A stretch of DNA of 35,861 nucleotides, from NCBI GenBank assembly GCA_025937835.1, contig JAICQO010000070.1, positions 1-35,861 on the forward strand, in the 5' to 3' direction. This document shows positions 25,111 through 33,594 of this stretch, piece after piece. The number at the start of each line of letters is the position of its first letter. Position 1 is the stretch's first letter. A program made the position numbers and the translations under genes. The notes beneath the pieces are model-generated. The model did no database searches, had not been told where the DNA came from, and was given only the letters and a program-made list of their open reading frames with translations. This stretch comes from Polyangiaceae bacterium (GTDB lineage Bacteria > Myxococcota_A > Polyangia > Polyangiales > Polyangiaceae).

Positions 25111-26420
25111 CGCGGCACGCGCCGGGACACGCTGGTCAGCACTTCCCAGGGGATGGTGCCCAGATCGCGGGCGATCTCGTCCGCGTAGATGCTGCCCTCG
25201 CCGGCAGTGCCGCGCTGGGCACCGAGCACGACGCACTCGTCGCCGACGCGCACGCCGGGGATGTCGGTGACGTCGAGCATGGCCATATCCATGCTCACGG
25301 TGCCGACGATCGGCGCGCGGCGACCGCGGACCAGGACGAAGCCGCGGTTGGACAGCCCTCGGCTCAAGCCGTCGGCGTAACCCATGGGGATGGTGGCGAT
25401 GCGGCTCGGGCGCTCGGCGCGCCAGGTGGCGCCGTAGCCGGTGGCCATGCCGACCTCGAGGTCGCGCAGCGCGATCACCTCGGTGCTGACGCGCATCACG
25501 GCCTTCAGCTCGGGACACGCGCCCTGGTGCGGCTCGACGCCGAACAGCGCGATGCCGGGGCGCACGATGTCGAGGCGCGAGCGCTCGCTCTTCAAGGTCG
25601 CGGCCGAATTTGCGGCGTGCCGCAGCGGAACTTCCAGCCCCTGACGCCGGAGCTCCGCGCACGCGGCGTCGAACAGATCGAGCTGGCGCTCGATCGAGTC
25701 GGTGTCCCACGAGTCGGCGCACGCAAAGTGCGTCATCGCGGCTTCGAGCTTCACGCCCGGGGAGCTTTGGATGAGCTTGCCGATCGCCGCCACGTCTTTG
25801 GGCGCGACGCCGAGGCGCCCCATGCCGGTGTCGATCTTGAGGTGGATCTTGACCGGCTCGGAATCCGAGTAGCGCACCTCTTCCGAGAGCGCCTGCACCT
25901 GCGAGGGCTCGTGGATCACGGGCTGCAGGTCGTGGCGGACGAGCTCGCCCCAGGCGCGGCCGTAGTAGCCGCCCATCACCAGGATCGGCAGGCGGATGCC
26001 CGCTTCGCGCAGCTCCACCGCTTCTTCGAGCAGCGCCACGCACACGCCGCTCGCGCCCGCGCGTTCGAGCGTTCGAGCCACCGCTTTGGAGCCGTGACCG
26101 TAGCCGTCGGCCTTGAGCACGGCCCAGACCCGAGCACCGCCCGCGGCTCGCTGCATCACGCGCAGGTTGTGGCGCAGGTGAGCGAGGTTGACTTCCGCCC
26201 GGGTCGGACGGACCGCGTCGGCTGGAAGAGCTCGCTGGGGTCGCAAGACGCGCGGGAGCGGGGTAGCGAGCGCCGCGTTACCGGCAGGGGCTGAAACGAC
26301 TCCGGACGCGGTTCGCTCTCGGGTCATGGAGCCTTTGGCACGTACCGCCGAAGCCTGCTCCCCGTCAACTTTGTCGCCTTTCGAGCCACCCGCAGGCGCA
26401 CTGAAATTATCTGGCAGCAT
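25092..26420 (-). CDS. alr: Alanine racemase
   Basis: 442-residue PLP-dependent alanine racemase, making D-alanine for peptidoglycan. The PLP lysine is Lys103 in VWAVLKADGYGHG and the second catalytic base is Tyr329 in TGYGATW; their spacing of 226 equals the usual Lys39/Tyr265 spacing. Other landmarks are KIDTGMGRLG, MTHFACAD, RPGIALFG, IPMGYADG and GTVSMDM. The start ATG 26420 overlaps the preceding gene's stop (TGATG) and gives an N-terminal extension of about 60 residues compared with typical enzymes; ATG 26327 would halve this. The extension is Ala/Pro-rich, so its use is uncertain. Confidence 0.95.
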   Translation of the reverse strand: MLPDNFSAPAGGSKGDKVDGEQASAVRAKGSMTRERTASGVVSAPAGNAALATPLPRVLRPQRALPADAVRPTRAEVNLAHLRHNLRVMQRAAGGARVWAVLKADGYGHGSKAVARTLERAGASGVCVALLEEAVELREAGIRLPILVMGGYYGRAWGELVRHDLQPVIHEPSQVQALSEEVRYSDSEPVKIHLKIDTGMGRLGVAPKDVAAIGKLIQSSPGVKLEAAMTHFACADSWDTDSIERQLDLFDAACAELRRQGLEVPLRHAANSAATLKSERSRLDIVRPGIALFGVEPHQGACPELKAVMRVSTEVIALRDLEVGMATGYGATWRAERPSRIATIPMGYADGLSRGLSNRGFVLVRGRRAPIVGTVSMDMAMLDVTDIPGVRVGDECVVLGAQRGTAGEGSIYADEIARDLGTIPWEVLTSVSRRVPRFYREP

Positions 26421-27052
26421 CACTCGAAGCAACGCCGCATGCAGAGCTTGTAGTCCTCGTCGCAAGCACACGGTTTGCTCGGTTTGCCGTCGGATTGGGC
26501 GCGCCCTCCGGCGCCTCCGACGGCGACCATTTGGGTTTCTCCTGCGGTTCCGCCGCTCTCCGGGCACTTGGCCGCCCGACACTCGAGGCGCGAGCGTTGG
26601 CAAGCGTCCGAACATTCCGCCCCGGGCGCGGGCGGCGTTGCGGTGAGGTTCGGTGGTGGCAACGCGGGCGCGGTGCCGGCGGCGATCGGCGGTGGCGGTG
26701 CGTGCACGCTGGTCGGTGCAGCCTCCGGGGTTGCATACACCTCACCCGGCGCTGGATGCGCCGAGGGCTCGAGCCGCAGCGTGGGTCGCTCGAAGTCGCC
26801 GTTGGCGAACAGGCGCAGCCGCCGGCGCGCATAGTCGACGCGGTCCTTCGGCTGCCCGAAGCGGTAGTTCTCGAGCCATTGCTCCCAGCAGTGCCGCCGG
26901 TGTGTCGGGACGATCTGCAGATCGAGGTCGAGCCGGTAACAATGCTCGAAGCGCACGTTACCTTCGTAGATCGTCTGAACGCTGGGGCCGCACGCCGCCG
27001 CAAACAGCAGCGCAACACCGAGCAAGCTGCAAACGCTGCGCGCGCGGAACAT
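26420..27052 (-). CDS. Lipoprotein with Cys-rich C-terminus
   Basis: 210-residue lipoprotein, signal peptide with lipobox LLFAAAC (Cys21). The mature N-terminal region (YEGNVRFEHCYRLDLDLQIV to RRLRLFAN) looks folded; the middle is a Pro/Ala-rich linker (about 95-145). The C-terminal part carries pairs CSDACQRSRLEC and CACDEDYKLCMRRC typical of disulphide-rich myxobacterial lipoproteins. Function is unknown. It is the first gene of a unit with alr through a TGATG junction, which may hint at a cell-wall role. It is divergent from ribE with 61 bp between. Confidence 0.8.
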   Translation of the reverse strand: MFRARSVCSLLGVALLFAAACGPSVQTIYEGNVRFEHCYRLDLDLQIVPTHRRHCWEQWLENYRFGQPKDRVDYARRRLRLFANGDFERPTLRLEPSAHPAPGEVYATPEAAPTSVHAPPPPIAAGTAPALPPPNLTATPPAPGAECSDACQRSRLECRAAKCPESGGTAGETQMVAVGGAGGRAQSDGKPSKPCACDEDYKLCMRRCFE

Positions 27053-27113
27053 GGCGCGGATCCTTCCTTACCGGGAGGGCGCTCGCAAGCGTGCTCTGCT
27101 ATGAGGTCCCGAA

Positions 27114-27719
27114 ATGTTCACCGGCATCGTCGAAGCGACCGGGCAACTGCGAAAAACCAGCAGCGCTGGTGATGGCTTTCGCGCGACGATCGAGGCGCCG
27201 TTCGTAGGCCTCGCGCTCGGCGAGTCGGTGGCGGTGAACGGCGTGTGCCTCACCGTGGCGGCGCTCGCAGCCTCCGGTTTCGCAGCCGATATCTCGCCGG
27301 AGACGGCGAGGGTCACGACGCTCGCAGGCTTGCCTTCCGTCGCGGAGGTGAACCTCGAGCGAGCGCTCAGCGCCGGCGGTCGACTCGGCGGTCATTTCGT
27401 GAGCGGCCACGTGGACGGCGTCGCGCGTGTGCGGAAGCTCGAGCCGGCCGGCGACGCCGTGCTCGTCGAAATCGAGCCTCCGAGCGAGCTCGTGCGCTTC
27501 ATCGCAGCCAAGGGCTCGGTCACGCTGGACGGCGTCTCTCTGACGGTAAACCGCGTTCACCAAGCTCGCTTCGAGCTGATGCTCGTCCCGCACACGCTGG
27601 CCGTGACCACGCTGAAAAGCTGGCAGCCCGGCACGGCCGTGAACCTCGAAGTCGACGTGCTGGCGCGCTACGTGGTGCATTTTCTGACCTCCGCGCCCGA
27701 CATCGCTCGCCCGCGCTGA
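27114..27719 (+). CDS. ribE: Riboflavin synthase alpha subunit
   Basis: 201-residue riboflavin synthase, which dismutates two lumazines to riboflavin. Two lumazine-binding repeats are visible. The first starts MFTGIVEATGQL and has SVAVNGVCLTVAAL and FAADISPET. The second starts GHFVSGHVDGVARV and has GSVTLDGVSLTVNRV and LMLVPHTLAVTTL. The N-terminal FTGIVE and both GH/NG motifs of the active site are intact. ATG 27114 has GAGGT eight bases upstream. It heads the riboflavin cluster; no FMN riboswitch fits in the 61-bp upstream gap. Confidence 0.96.
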   Translation: MFTGIVEATGQLRKTSSAGDGFRATIEAPFVGLALGESVAVNGVCLTVAALAASGFAADISPETARVTTLAGLPSVAEVNLERALSAGGRLGGHFVSGHVDGVARVRKLEPAGDAVLVEIEPPSELVRFIAAKGSVTLDGVSLTVNRVHQARFELMLVPHTLAVTTLKSWQPGTAVNLEVDVLARYVVHFLTSAPDIARPR

Positions 27720-27784
27720 AAGCTCGGCTTCGAAAGGTCGCTGCCAAACGCCGCGCCTGGGGTGCTAGATAGAAGCCCCTCGCC

Positions 27785-29002
27785 ATGAGCGCGCTCTCCA
27801 CTGGTCCCGATTCCCGACAGCTCGACATCGAGCCCGAGTCGCTGCGCCGCGTGCAGGCCGCGATCGACGACATCCGCGGCGGCAAGATGGTGATCCTGGT
27901 GGACGACGAGGATCGCGAGAACGAGGGCGACCTGTGCATGGCCGCGTCGTGCGTCACGCCTCAGGCCATCAATTTCATGGCGATGCACGGGCGCGGCTTG
28001 ATCTGTCTCGCCCTCACGGATCAACAGGTCAAGCGCCTCGACTTGCCGCTGATGAGCGCGCCAGGTCGCGGCGGGCCTCCGCTCGGCACCGCGTTCACCG
28101 TGGCGATCGAGGCGCGGGAGGGCGTCACGACCGGCATCAGCGCCGCCGATCGCGCTCACACGATCCGCGTCGCGAGCGATCCCGACGCCAAGCCCACCGA
28201 CATCGTCGTGCCCGGCCACACCTTCCCGCTGGTCGCGCGCACCGGCGGCGTCCTGGTGCGCGCCGGCCAGACCGAGGGCTCGGTCGATATGGCGCGCCTC
28301 GCCGGTCACAACCCCGCCGCGGTGATCTGCGAAATCATCAAGGACGACGGGACGATGGCGCGCATGCCCGATCTCGAGGCCTTCGCCGCTCGACATGACC
28401 TGCGCATCCTCACCATCGCGGACCTGATTGCCTACCGGCTGCAGACGGAACGCTTCGTCGAGCCCGTGGCCGAGGGGCGGATCGTGCTCGATCGCACCGG
28501 CAGCGAGTGGACGGCCGCGGTCTTCCAGGCGACCATCGATCAGCGACAGATCCTCGCGCTCGTGAAGGGCAACCTCGAGGGTGACGCGCCCGTGCTCTGC
28601 CGCATGCACTCGGGCTCGGCGCTGGGCGACATCTTCAGCTCGCCGCTCAGCGAAGGCGGGCGCAACCTCGGCGAGGCCATCGACCGCATCGAGCGCGCGG
28701 GGCGCGGGGTGATCGTGTACCTGCCGCCTCGCGGCGATCTGGCGGCCGAGCTCAAGGCCCTGCTCCGCAACGCCGATCCGCGTAGCGCTCCTGGTCACGC
28801 GCCGCCGAGCGTGCGCCCCCCGGCGAGCGCCGCGGACAGGCCCTACGCCGGCCCTCTCCGCGAGTATGGTCTCGGCGCCCAGGTGCTCGTGGCGCTGGGC
28901 GTGAAGCGCCTCAGCTTGCTCACCAACAACCCCAAAAAGATCGCTGGGATCCAGGGTTACGGTATCGAGTTGGTCGAGATGCTGCCGCTGGCAGCCACCT
29001 GA
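27785..29002 (+). CDS. ribB: DHBP synthase with degenerate GTP cyclohydrolase II domain (RibBX type)
   Basis: 405-residue two-domain protein. Residues 1-about 215 are a complete 3,4-dihydroxy-2-butanone-4-phosphate synthase: the acidic loop DDEDRENEGDL at 40-50, the segment HGRGLICLAL, and GHTFPLVARTGGVLVR followed by TEGSVDMARLAG. The C-terminal part looks like GTP cyclohydrolase II but is probably inactive. The Zn motif positions are Ser278, Ser289 and Gly291 in place of three Cys (HSGSALGDIFSSPLSEGG), and the RQEGR loop is replaced by LPPRGDLAAEL. The trailing LLTNNPKKIAGI is kept. This is the RibBX arrangement known in proteobacteria. A separate RibA must exist elsewhere, since none is in the window. 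It lies between ribE and ribH. Confidence 0.93.
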   Translation: MSALSTGPDSRQLDIEPESLRRVQAAIDDIRGGKMVILVDDEDRENEGDLCMAASCVTPQAINFMAMHGRGLICLALTDQQVKRLDLPLMSAPGRGGPPLGTAFTVAIEAREGVTTGISAADRAHTIRVASDPDAKPTDIVVPGHTFPLVARTGGVLVRAGQTEGSVDMARLAGHNPAAVICEIIKDDGTMARMPDLEAFAARHDLRILTIADLIAYRLQTERFVEPVAEGRIVLDRTGSEWTAAVFQATIDQRQILALVKGNLEGDAPVLCRMHSGSALGDIFSSPLSEGGRNLGEAIDRIERAGRGVIVYLPPRGDLAAELKALLRNADPRSAPGHAPPSVRPPASAADRPYAGPLREYGLGAQVLVALGVKRLSLLTNNPKKIAGIQGYGIELVEMLPLAAT

Positions 29003-29061
29003 AATCGCGGCGATTCACGGTTGCTTAGGCTTCTGCCCGCGCGGTGGTAGAAAGGGCGGCC

Positions 29062-29559
29062 ATGGCACAGACAGGTCAGCCCGAAGTCCTCGAAGGCGGG
29101 TATCAGGTACCGAAATCCGCGCGCTTCGCGATCGTCGCCTCGCGCTTCAACGGGCCGATCGTCGAGAACCTGGTGGCGGGCGCGCTCGACGCGTTTCGCC
29201 GCCACGGCGTGGAGAGCGAACGGATCACGCTCGTGCGCGTGCCGGGCTCGTTCGAGACCCCGCTCGTCGCGTCCCGGCTCGCCGAGAGCGAGAAGTTCGA
29301 CGCGGTGGTCGCGCTCGGCGTCGTGATCCGCGGCGCGACCTCGCACTACGACCACGTCGTGGCCGAGGTCGCGAGCGGCTGCGCGCGTGGGGCGCTCGAG
29401 AGCGGCGTGCCGATCCTGTTCGGCGTGCTCACCACCGAGACCATCGAACAGGCGCTGGAGCGCGCGGGCACCAAGGCCGGCAACAAGGGCTTCGACGCGG
29501 CGCTCGGCGCGCTAGAGATGGCCTCCCTCGACCAAGTCCTCTCCGACGCGGGTTACTGA
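29062..29559 (+). CDS. ribH: 6,7-dimethyl-8-ribityllumazine synthase
   Basis: 165-residue lumazine synthase, condensing DHBP with the pyrimidine to lumazine and normally forming a capsid-like 60-mer or smaller assembly. Landmarks: FAIVASRFNGPIVENLVAGA, VRVPGSFETPL, ALGVVIRGATSHYDHV, GVPILFGVLTTETIEQALER and GNKGFDAALGALEM. His in SHYDHV is the catalytic proton acceptor. ATG 29062 has AAAGGG upstream; an in-frame GTG 29044 is unlikely. The stop overlaps the nusB start (TGATG), the usual ribH-nusB junction. Confidence 0.96.
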   Translation: MAQTGQPEVLEGGYQVPKSARFAIVASRFNGPIVENLVAGALDAFRRHGVESERITLVRVPGSFETPLVASRLAESEKFDAVVALGVVIRGATSHYDHVVAEVASGCARGALESGVPILFGVLTTETIEQALERAGTKAGNKGFDAALGALEMASLDQVLSDAGY

Positions 29560-30002
29560 TGGGCGCGCGTTCAACCGCCCGCGAGGCGGCTCTGCAAATG
29601 TTGTTCGCGCTCGAGACGAGCGGCGCCGAGGCCGAGCGCGTGATCACGGACTATTGGCTGGAAACGCCGGGCGATCCCGAAGACCGCGCCTACGCCGATG
29701 CGATCGTGCGCGGCGTGGCCGGCGAGCTCTCCGAGACCGACGCGCGCGTGCGTGCCGCGAGCAAGAACTGGCGCATCGAGCGCATGACGCGCGTCGATCG
29801 AGCCGTGTTGAGGCTCGGTGCTTACGAGCTCATGCACCGCCACGAGGTGCCGCGCGCGGTGATCCTCGACGAGGCCGTGGAGATCGCCAAGCGCTACGGC
29901 ACCGAAGAGAGCGGCGCGTTCGTGAACGGCGTGCTCGACCGCGTCGCGGACGACTGCGGCCGCAAGGACGAGCCAGGCGCGCCGGGCAGCGGCGAGGCCT
30001 GA
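29559..30002 (+). CDS. nusB: Transcription antitermination factor NusB
   Basis: 147-residue NusB, which with S10 binds boxA RNA in rRNA antitermination. Motifs are ARSTAREAALQMLFALE at the N-terminus, WRIERMTRVDRAVLRLGAYE in the middle and PRAVILDEAVEIAKRYGTEE with SGAFVNGVLDRVA near the end. The short hydrophilic tail is ordinary. It is coupled to ribH by TGATG and to the next gene by TGATG. Confidence 0.95.
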   Translation: MGARSTAREAALQMLFALETSGAEAERVITDYWLETPGDPEDRAYADAIVRGVAGELSETDARVRAASKNWRIERMTRVDRAVLRLGAYELMHRHEVPRAVILDEAVEIAKRYGTEESGAFVNGVLDRVADDCGRKDEPGAPGSGEA

Positions 30003-30520
30003 TGGATCTGCGCTTCACCGAACCGTCGCTGCGCAAGCTCGACCTGCTCGGGACCGAGGTGCTGGTGGCCGCGCTGGTCGAGGGCGAGCGCCCGCCGCGC
30101 GGCCTGGCAGGCCTGGTCGATTTCCGCCTGGCCGGGCGGATTTCACGGCTCGTCGCGTCCGGCTTCGTCAGCGGCAAGCGCGGCGAGGTGCTGCTCGTCC
30201 CCGGGCGCCCGAAGCTGCCGTTCGACAAGCTCGTGCTGTTCGGCACCGGGTCGCTCGAGGGCTTCTCCGAGCTCGCGTTTCGTGGCGTGCTCGGCAAGGT
30301 CTTGAATACGCTCGAGGGCCTGCGCGCGCGCACGGCCGTGGTCGAGCTGCCGGGCCGTCACCGGGACGCGATCGCGCCCGAGCGCGCCGCGGACATCTTG
30401 CTCGAGATGGCGGGCTCACGCCCCGAGCACGACACCTGGACGCTCGTCGAGCCTGCTGAAGCCCAGCGCGTGATCACGCAACACATGATCCAGGAACGCC
30501 GCCGCGTGAGACAGGAATAG
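30002..30520 (+). CDS. Protein resembling the peptidase M17 N-terminal domain
   Basis: 172-residue protein resembling the N-terminal (macro-like) domain of M17 leucyl aminopeptidases, without the catalytic metallopeptidase half. The visible core is VEGERPPRGLAGLVDFRL, GEVLLVPGRPKLPFDKLVLF, GTGSLEGFSE and TAVVELPGRHRD. Related stand-alone proteins occur in myxobacteria and are of unknown function. The start overlaps the nusB stop. No sign of decay: the frame is intact with normal codon use, so this is a genuine short protein, not a truncated peptidase. Confidence 0.75.
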   Translation: MDLRFTEPSLRKLDLLGTEVLVAALVEGERPPRGLAGLVDFRLAGRISRLVASGFVSGKRGEVLLVPGRPKLPFDKLVLFGTGSLEGFSELAFRGVLGKVLNTLEGLRARTAVVELPGRHRDAIAPERAADILLEMAGSRPEHDTWTLVEPAEAQRVITQHMIQERRRVRQE

Positions 30521-30522
30521 TC

Positions 30523-30885
30523 ATGAGCCTCAAGGTCTATCAATATTCGAAGTGCAGCACGTGCCGGAAGGCCCTGGCTTTCCTGAAGAAGAACGACGTC
30601 GAGTTCGACTCCGTGGACATCGTGACCTCGCCGCCTTCGAAGAAGACCCTGAAGGACGCGCTGCGCTCGAGCGGGCTCCCGATCAACAAGCTGTTCAACA
30701 CCTCCGGGCAGAGCTACCGCGACGGCAAATTCGGAGAACGCTTGAAGACCCTGAGCGAAGCCGAAGCGCTCGAAGCGCTCGCCGCCGACGGCAAGCTGAT
30801 CAAGCGCCCGCTCGTGCTCGGGTCCGACTTCGCGCTCGTCGGCTTCGACGAGGCGGCATACAAGAAGCGCTTCCGGGGTCGCTGA
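30523..30885 (+). CDS. ArsC/Spx-family thioredoxin-fold protein
   Basis: 120-residue ArsC-like protein. Near the N-terminus is CSTCRKALAFL, with the CxxC redox pair, then helices SPPSKKTLKDALRSSGLPI and NKLFNTSGQSYRD, and a cis-Pro region LIKRPLVLG. The family includes glutaredoxin-dependent arsenate reductases and Spx/MgsR regulators that bind RNA polymerase; those two roles cannot be separated here. Two Cys in CxxC favours the Spx-like redox switch, while no ars genes are nearby. It is packed in the nusB cluster (two bases after the M17-like gene). Confidence 0.88.
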   Translation: MSLKVYQYSKCSTCRKALAFLKKNDVEFDSVDIVTSPPSKKTLKDALRSSGLPINKLFNTSGQSYRDGKFGERLKTLSEAEALEALAADGKLIKRPLVLGSDFALVGFDEAAYKKRFRGR

Positions 30886-30890
30886 GCGCC

Positions 30891-31547
30891 ATGTCCGGCT
30901 TCGGCGCAGTGCTGTTCGACGTGGACGGCGTGCTCGTGGACTCGCTCGACGCACACCTCCGGATCCTGCGCGACAAGGCCGTTCAATACGGCGTTCGCGC
31001 CGAGGTCCCCGGGCCCAAAGAGCTGAAGCGGATGCTCAAGGCCGGGACCGTGATAAGCCCCATGTTCGAGTTCTTCCGCGTGGTCGGCTTCCCGCCCGAG
31101 CTCGCCCGGCGCGCGGAGGAAGACTACCGCACCGAGTTTCTGACCACGTATCCCTCGAAACCGTACCCCGGCGCGCAAGCGCTGCTCGATCGTTTGAAAG
31201 ACGCCAAATTGTCGCTCGGCATCGTGACCTCGAACACGCTCGAGAACGTGCGCGCGTCGCTCGGTGCGCTGTTCGACGCCTTCAGCCCCGAGCTCGTGTT
31301 CGACACCGATCACCCGAGCGCGCCGAACAAGGTCGTGGCGCTCGAGCTTGCGGCACAGAACCTTCGGATCCCGCGCGAGCACCTGCTGTTCGTGGGCGAT
31401 CAGCTCTCCGACTACACCGCGGCCAAAACCAGCGGCACGCCCTTCCTCGGCGTGAGCTACGGCTGGGTGTTCGACGAAGGCGAGCCTGGCATGGACATCG
31501 CGCGCTCCCCCGCGGAAGTGGGTGACTACGTGCTCGGACAGCGCTGA
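30891..31547 (+). CDS. HAD-superfamily hydrolase (phosphoglycolate phosphatase-like)
   Basis: 218-residue HAD hydrolase of the beta-phosphoglucomutase/Gph type. Motif I is FDVDGVLVDS (Asp10 nucleophile, Asp12), motif II VTSNTLENV, motif III around APNKV, and motif IV FVGDQLSDYTAAK. A helical cap domain is between residues about 20 and 80. It dephosphorylates an unknown small phosphometabolite. It lies five bases after the ArsC-like gene and ends the rightward unit. Confidence 0.9.
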   Translation: MSGFGAVLFDVDGVLVDSLDAHLRILRDKAVQYGVRAEVPGPKELKRMLKAGTVISPMFEFFRVVGFPPELARRAEEDYRTEFLTTYPSKPYPGAQALLDRLKDAKLSLGIVTSNTLENVRASLGALFDAFSPELVFDTDHPSAPNKVVALELAAQNLRIPREHLLFVGDQLSDYTAAKTSGTPFLGVSYGWVFDEGEPGMDIARSPAEVGDYVLGQR

Positions 31548-31550
31548 GCT

Positions 31551-31565
31551 GGTCGAGCGACGACC
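31551..31565. terminator. Weak hairpin between convergent genes
   Basis: GGTCG-AGCGA-CGACC forms a five-base-pair stem between the HAD gene and the leftward ATPase gene. It has no T-run; position is the main support. Confidence 0.25.
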
Positions 31566-31577
31566 TGGCGCGCGTGA

Positions 31578-32888
31578 TCAGAGCAAGAACGGCCGCGCGC
31601 GCAGGGCCGGGATTTGCAGCGAGAGGCGCTGCGCCACCTCGGCGGCGAGGTTGTCGAACAGGAAGGCGACCGGGGGCGGTACGTCGTCGTCGAGGTGCCG
31701 CAGCGGCAAGCCCTGATGCGTCGAGTCGAGGAACGCAGGGTGACGGGGGATGGTCGTGTCGAACAGCCACTCCTGCGGCAGATCCTGCATTGCCTCCTGG
31801 AACACGCTGAGCGACGCGTGGTGGCGCGTCTGCAGCATGTTGAGCACCACGCCGAGCACCTTGGGCCGCTCGTTGTCGCGGAGCAGCTGCAACGCCTCGG
31901 CGAAGCGCGCGAACGAGCGCGCGGCGATCACCTCCGCCTGCAGGACACCGAGCACGTGCGTGCAGCCCTGGCAAACGGTGCGCGTGTGCCCGAACATGCC
32001 CGCGGGGGTGTCCACGAGCACGATGTCGGCTCGCTTGCTGACGTCGTGCAGGAGCTTGCGCCAGCGATCTTTCTGCTCCGTCGCCATCAGCTCCGGATCC
32101 GGCAGCTTCGAGCCGACGGCTGGCAAGATCTTGAACTTCGGCATCACCGTGTCGAGCAGGGCCTGGTCGAGCGGCGCGTCGTTGTAGACGATGTCGAGCG
32201 AGCCGATGTTCGCGCGGGACCGGGCGTTGATCGCCGACAAGATGTCGCCGTTCACGTCCGTATCGATCAGCACCACCGAGTGCCCGCGCCGCGCCATGCT
32301 GAGCGACAGGTTGAGCGAGATCGTGCTCTTTCCCGAGCCGCCCTTCGGGCTCACGATGCCGATGATCCGCGTGTCGGGCCCGTGAGGCGGCGCCGCCACG
32401 ACCGGAGGTTGCCGCACGGAAGCCGGCTGCGCCTTGAGCGCGCTCGCGCCGATCGAGTGCATGCTCGGCGAAGCGTTGGGCGGCGGCGAGACGACCCCCG
32501 CCTGAGTCGGCAGCTCCCTCTCCTCGTACGCGTAGAGGGGCGCGACCGCAGGCTGCACCGGCTCCGACTTGCGCGGGCCTGGCGGAGGCACCTCCATCAA
32601 CATCCGGTGAAGCGGCCCGAGCGGCTCGGGGAGGTCCGGGGGAGTTTCGGTGCGGAACACGAAGAAGCGCCCGTCCGCCGCCTGGAACAGGTTGAAGAAG
32701 GCGTTCGGACCCGCCGTGTCGTTGGCGGTCGCGCTCACGACCTGTCCGCTCTTCACGAAGATGGTGCCGACCACGCCGTTCGAGAGACGCAGCTCGATGC
32801 CCGTGTACTGGCGCCCGATGCCGACGACCTGCAGCACCTCTGCCAGGTCGAACTCCTTCAGGCTGCCCTGCATTACGCCGACCTTCAT
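31578..32888 (-). CDS. DUF4388 (PATAN)-ParA/MinD-like ATPase
   Basis: 436-residue two-part protein. Residues about 6-100 are a DUF4388/PATAN domain (MQGSLKEFDLAEVLQVVG, VGTIFVKSGQVVSATAND, FFNLFQAADGRFFVF), a module of myxobacterial signalling proteins. A Pro-rich linker (about 100-165) follows. From about 172 a deviant Walker A ATPase begins: PKGGSGKST at about 181-189 with both lysines, LIDTDVNGDILSA, and VLVDTPAGM as Walker B/switch. ParA/MinD ATPases dimerise on ATP and position cargo on membrane or DNA. No terminal amphipathic membrane helix is obvious. The ATG overlaps the stop of the globin gene by four bases. Confidence 0.9.
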   Translation of the reverse strand: MKVGVMQGSLKEFDLAEVLQVVGIGRQYTGIELRLSNGVVGTIFVKSGQVVSATANDTAGPNAFFNLFQAADGRFFVFRTETPPDLPEPLGPLHRMLMEVPPPGPRKSEPVQPAVAPLYAYEERELPTQAGVVSPPPNASPSMHSIGASALKAQPASVRQPPVVAAPPHGPDTRIIGIVSPKGGSGKSTISLNLSLSMARRGHSVVLIDTDVNGDILSAINARSRANIGSLDIVYNDAPLDQALLDTVMPKFKILPAVGSKLPDPELMATEQKDRWRKLLHDVSKRADIVLVDTPAGMFGHTRTVCQGCTHVLGVLQAEVIAARSFARFAEALQLLRDNERPKVLGVVLNMLQTRHHASLSVFQEAMQDLPQEWLFDTTIPRHPAFLDSTHQGLPLRHLDDDVPPPVAFLFDNLAAEVAQRLSLQIPALRARPFLL

Positions 32889-33457
32889 GACAAATGCTCC
32901 TGCGGCATCAGCGACTCTTCATCGACGCCCATTGCTTCCTTCTGTTGACGCAAAGCGTTTTCGCCCACGGCCTGCGTCTCGGCCACGGTCGGCATCGGCG
33001 CTTCCCGGTTCACGGTGGCGGAGGCCATTTGCATGGTCCGCGAGAGCAACGTGTAGATCTTGGTCCAGGCTGCCTCGACCTCCGGAGTGAACGCATCGCC
33101 GAGCCCGAACTTGAGCGTCCAGAGCAACGCTTCTGCGACCACTGCGTAGGATTCGTTGGGGATCCGATAGAGCTCGCTGTGCCGGCGACCGAGCGCCAGG
33201 ATCACGAGCATCAGGTCCTGATCGGGTGAAACGTCGTCCCGCCAATCCGAGTCCTTGAAGTCCACGGATTTGACGGTGAACGCCAGCATGTGGAGAAGCT
33301 TGCGCTTCTGAGAAGCCATATCGATGCCGAACAGCTCGCGGTAGTCCGGGCGCAGCTCGAACAGGCGTCGATAGAAGAGATCGGCGGCCGTGTCGGCGAT
33401 CGGCACGACCAGCCGCCAGCTTTGGCGAATCGCGGTTTTTTCGGTGTCGCTGAGCAT
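32885..33457 (-). CDS. Single-domain bacterial globin
   Basis: 190-residue globin. ATG 33457 gives the family N-terminus (MLSDTEKTAIRQSW). Tyr B10 is Tyr29 in LFYRRLF, Phe CD1 is Phe43 and the proximal His is His93 in LGRRHSELY, all matching flavohaemoglobin placement. No reductase domain follows; residues about 145-190 are an extra tail (PTVAETQAVGENALR). Such single globins scavenge NO or sense O2 or redox. It overlaps the ATPase start by four bases (ATGA), so the two are made together. The ribosome site is weak. A region upstream to 33568 is open but not conserved-looking. Confidence 0.85.
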   Translation of the reverse strand: MLSDTEKTAIRQSWRLVVPIADTAADLFYRRLFELRPDYRELFGIDMASQKRKLLHMLAFTVKSVDFKDSDWRDDVSPDQDLMLVILALGRRHSELYRIPNESYAVVAEALLWTLKFGLGDAFTPEVEAAWTKIYTLLSRTMQMASATVNREAPMPTVAETQAVGENALRQQKEAMGVDEESLMPQEHLS

Positions 33458-33594
33458 GATCTGTTGGTCTGGATGGACGCCGCCCTCAACGCCCCGGTCG
33501 CTTCGACTCCGCACGTCGCGCAGGGCTCTGCCCTTCGATCGCGAAACCCGTGCAAGATGAGTCGACAATCAGCGACATGGCCGGGGCCCTCCGT

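Noticed and set aside
27053-27113. FMN riboswitch before ribE
   Set aside because: Only 61 bp are available and no conserved RFN elements are visible; the same applies to the 65 bp before ribB.
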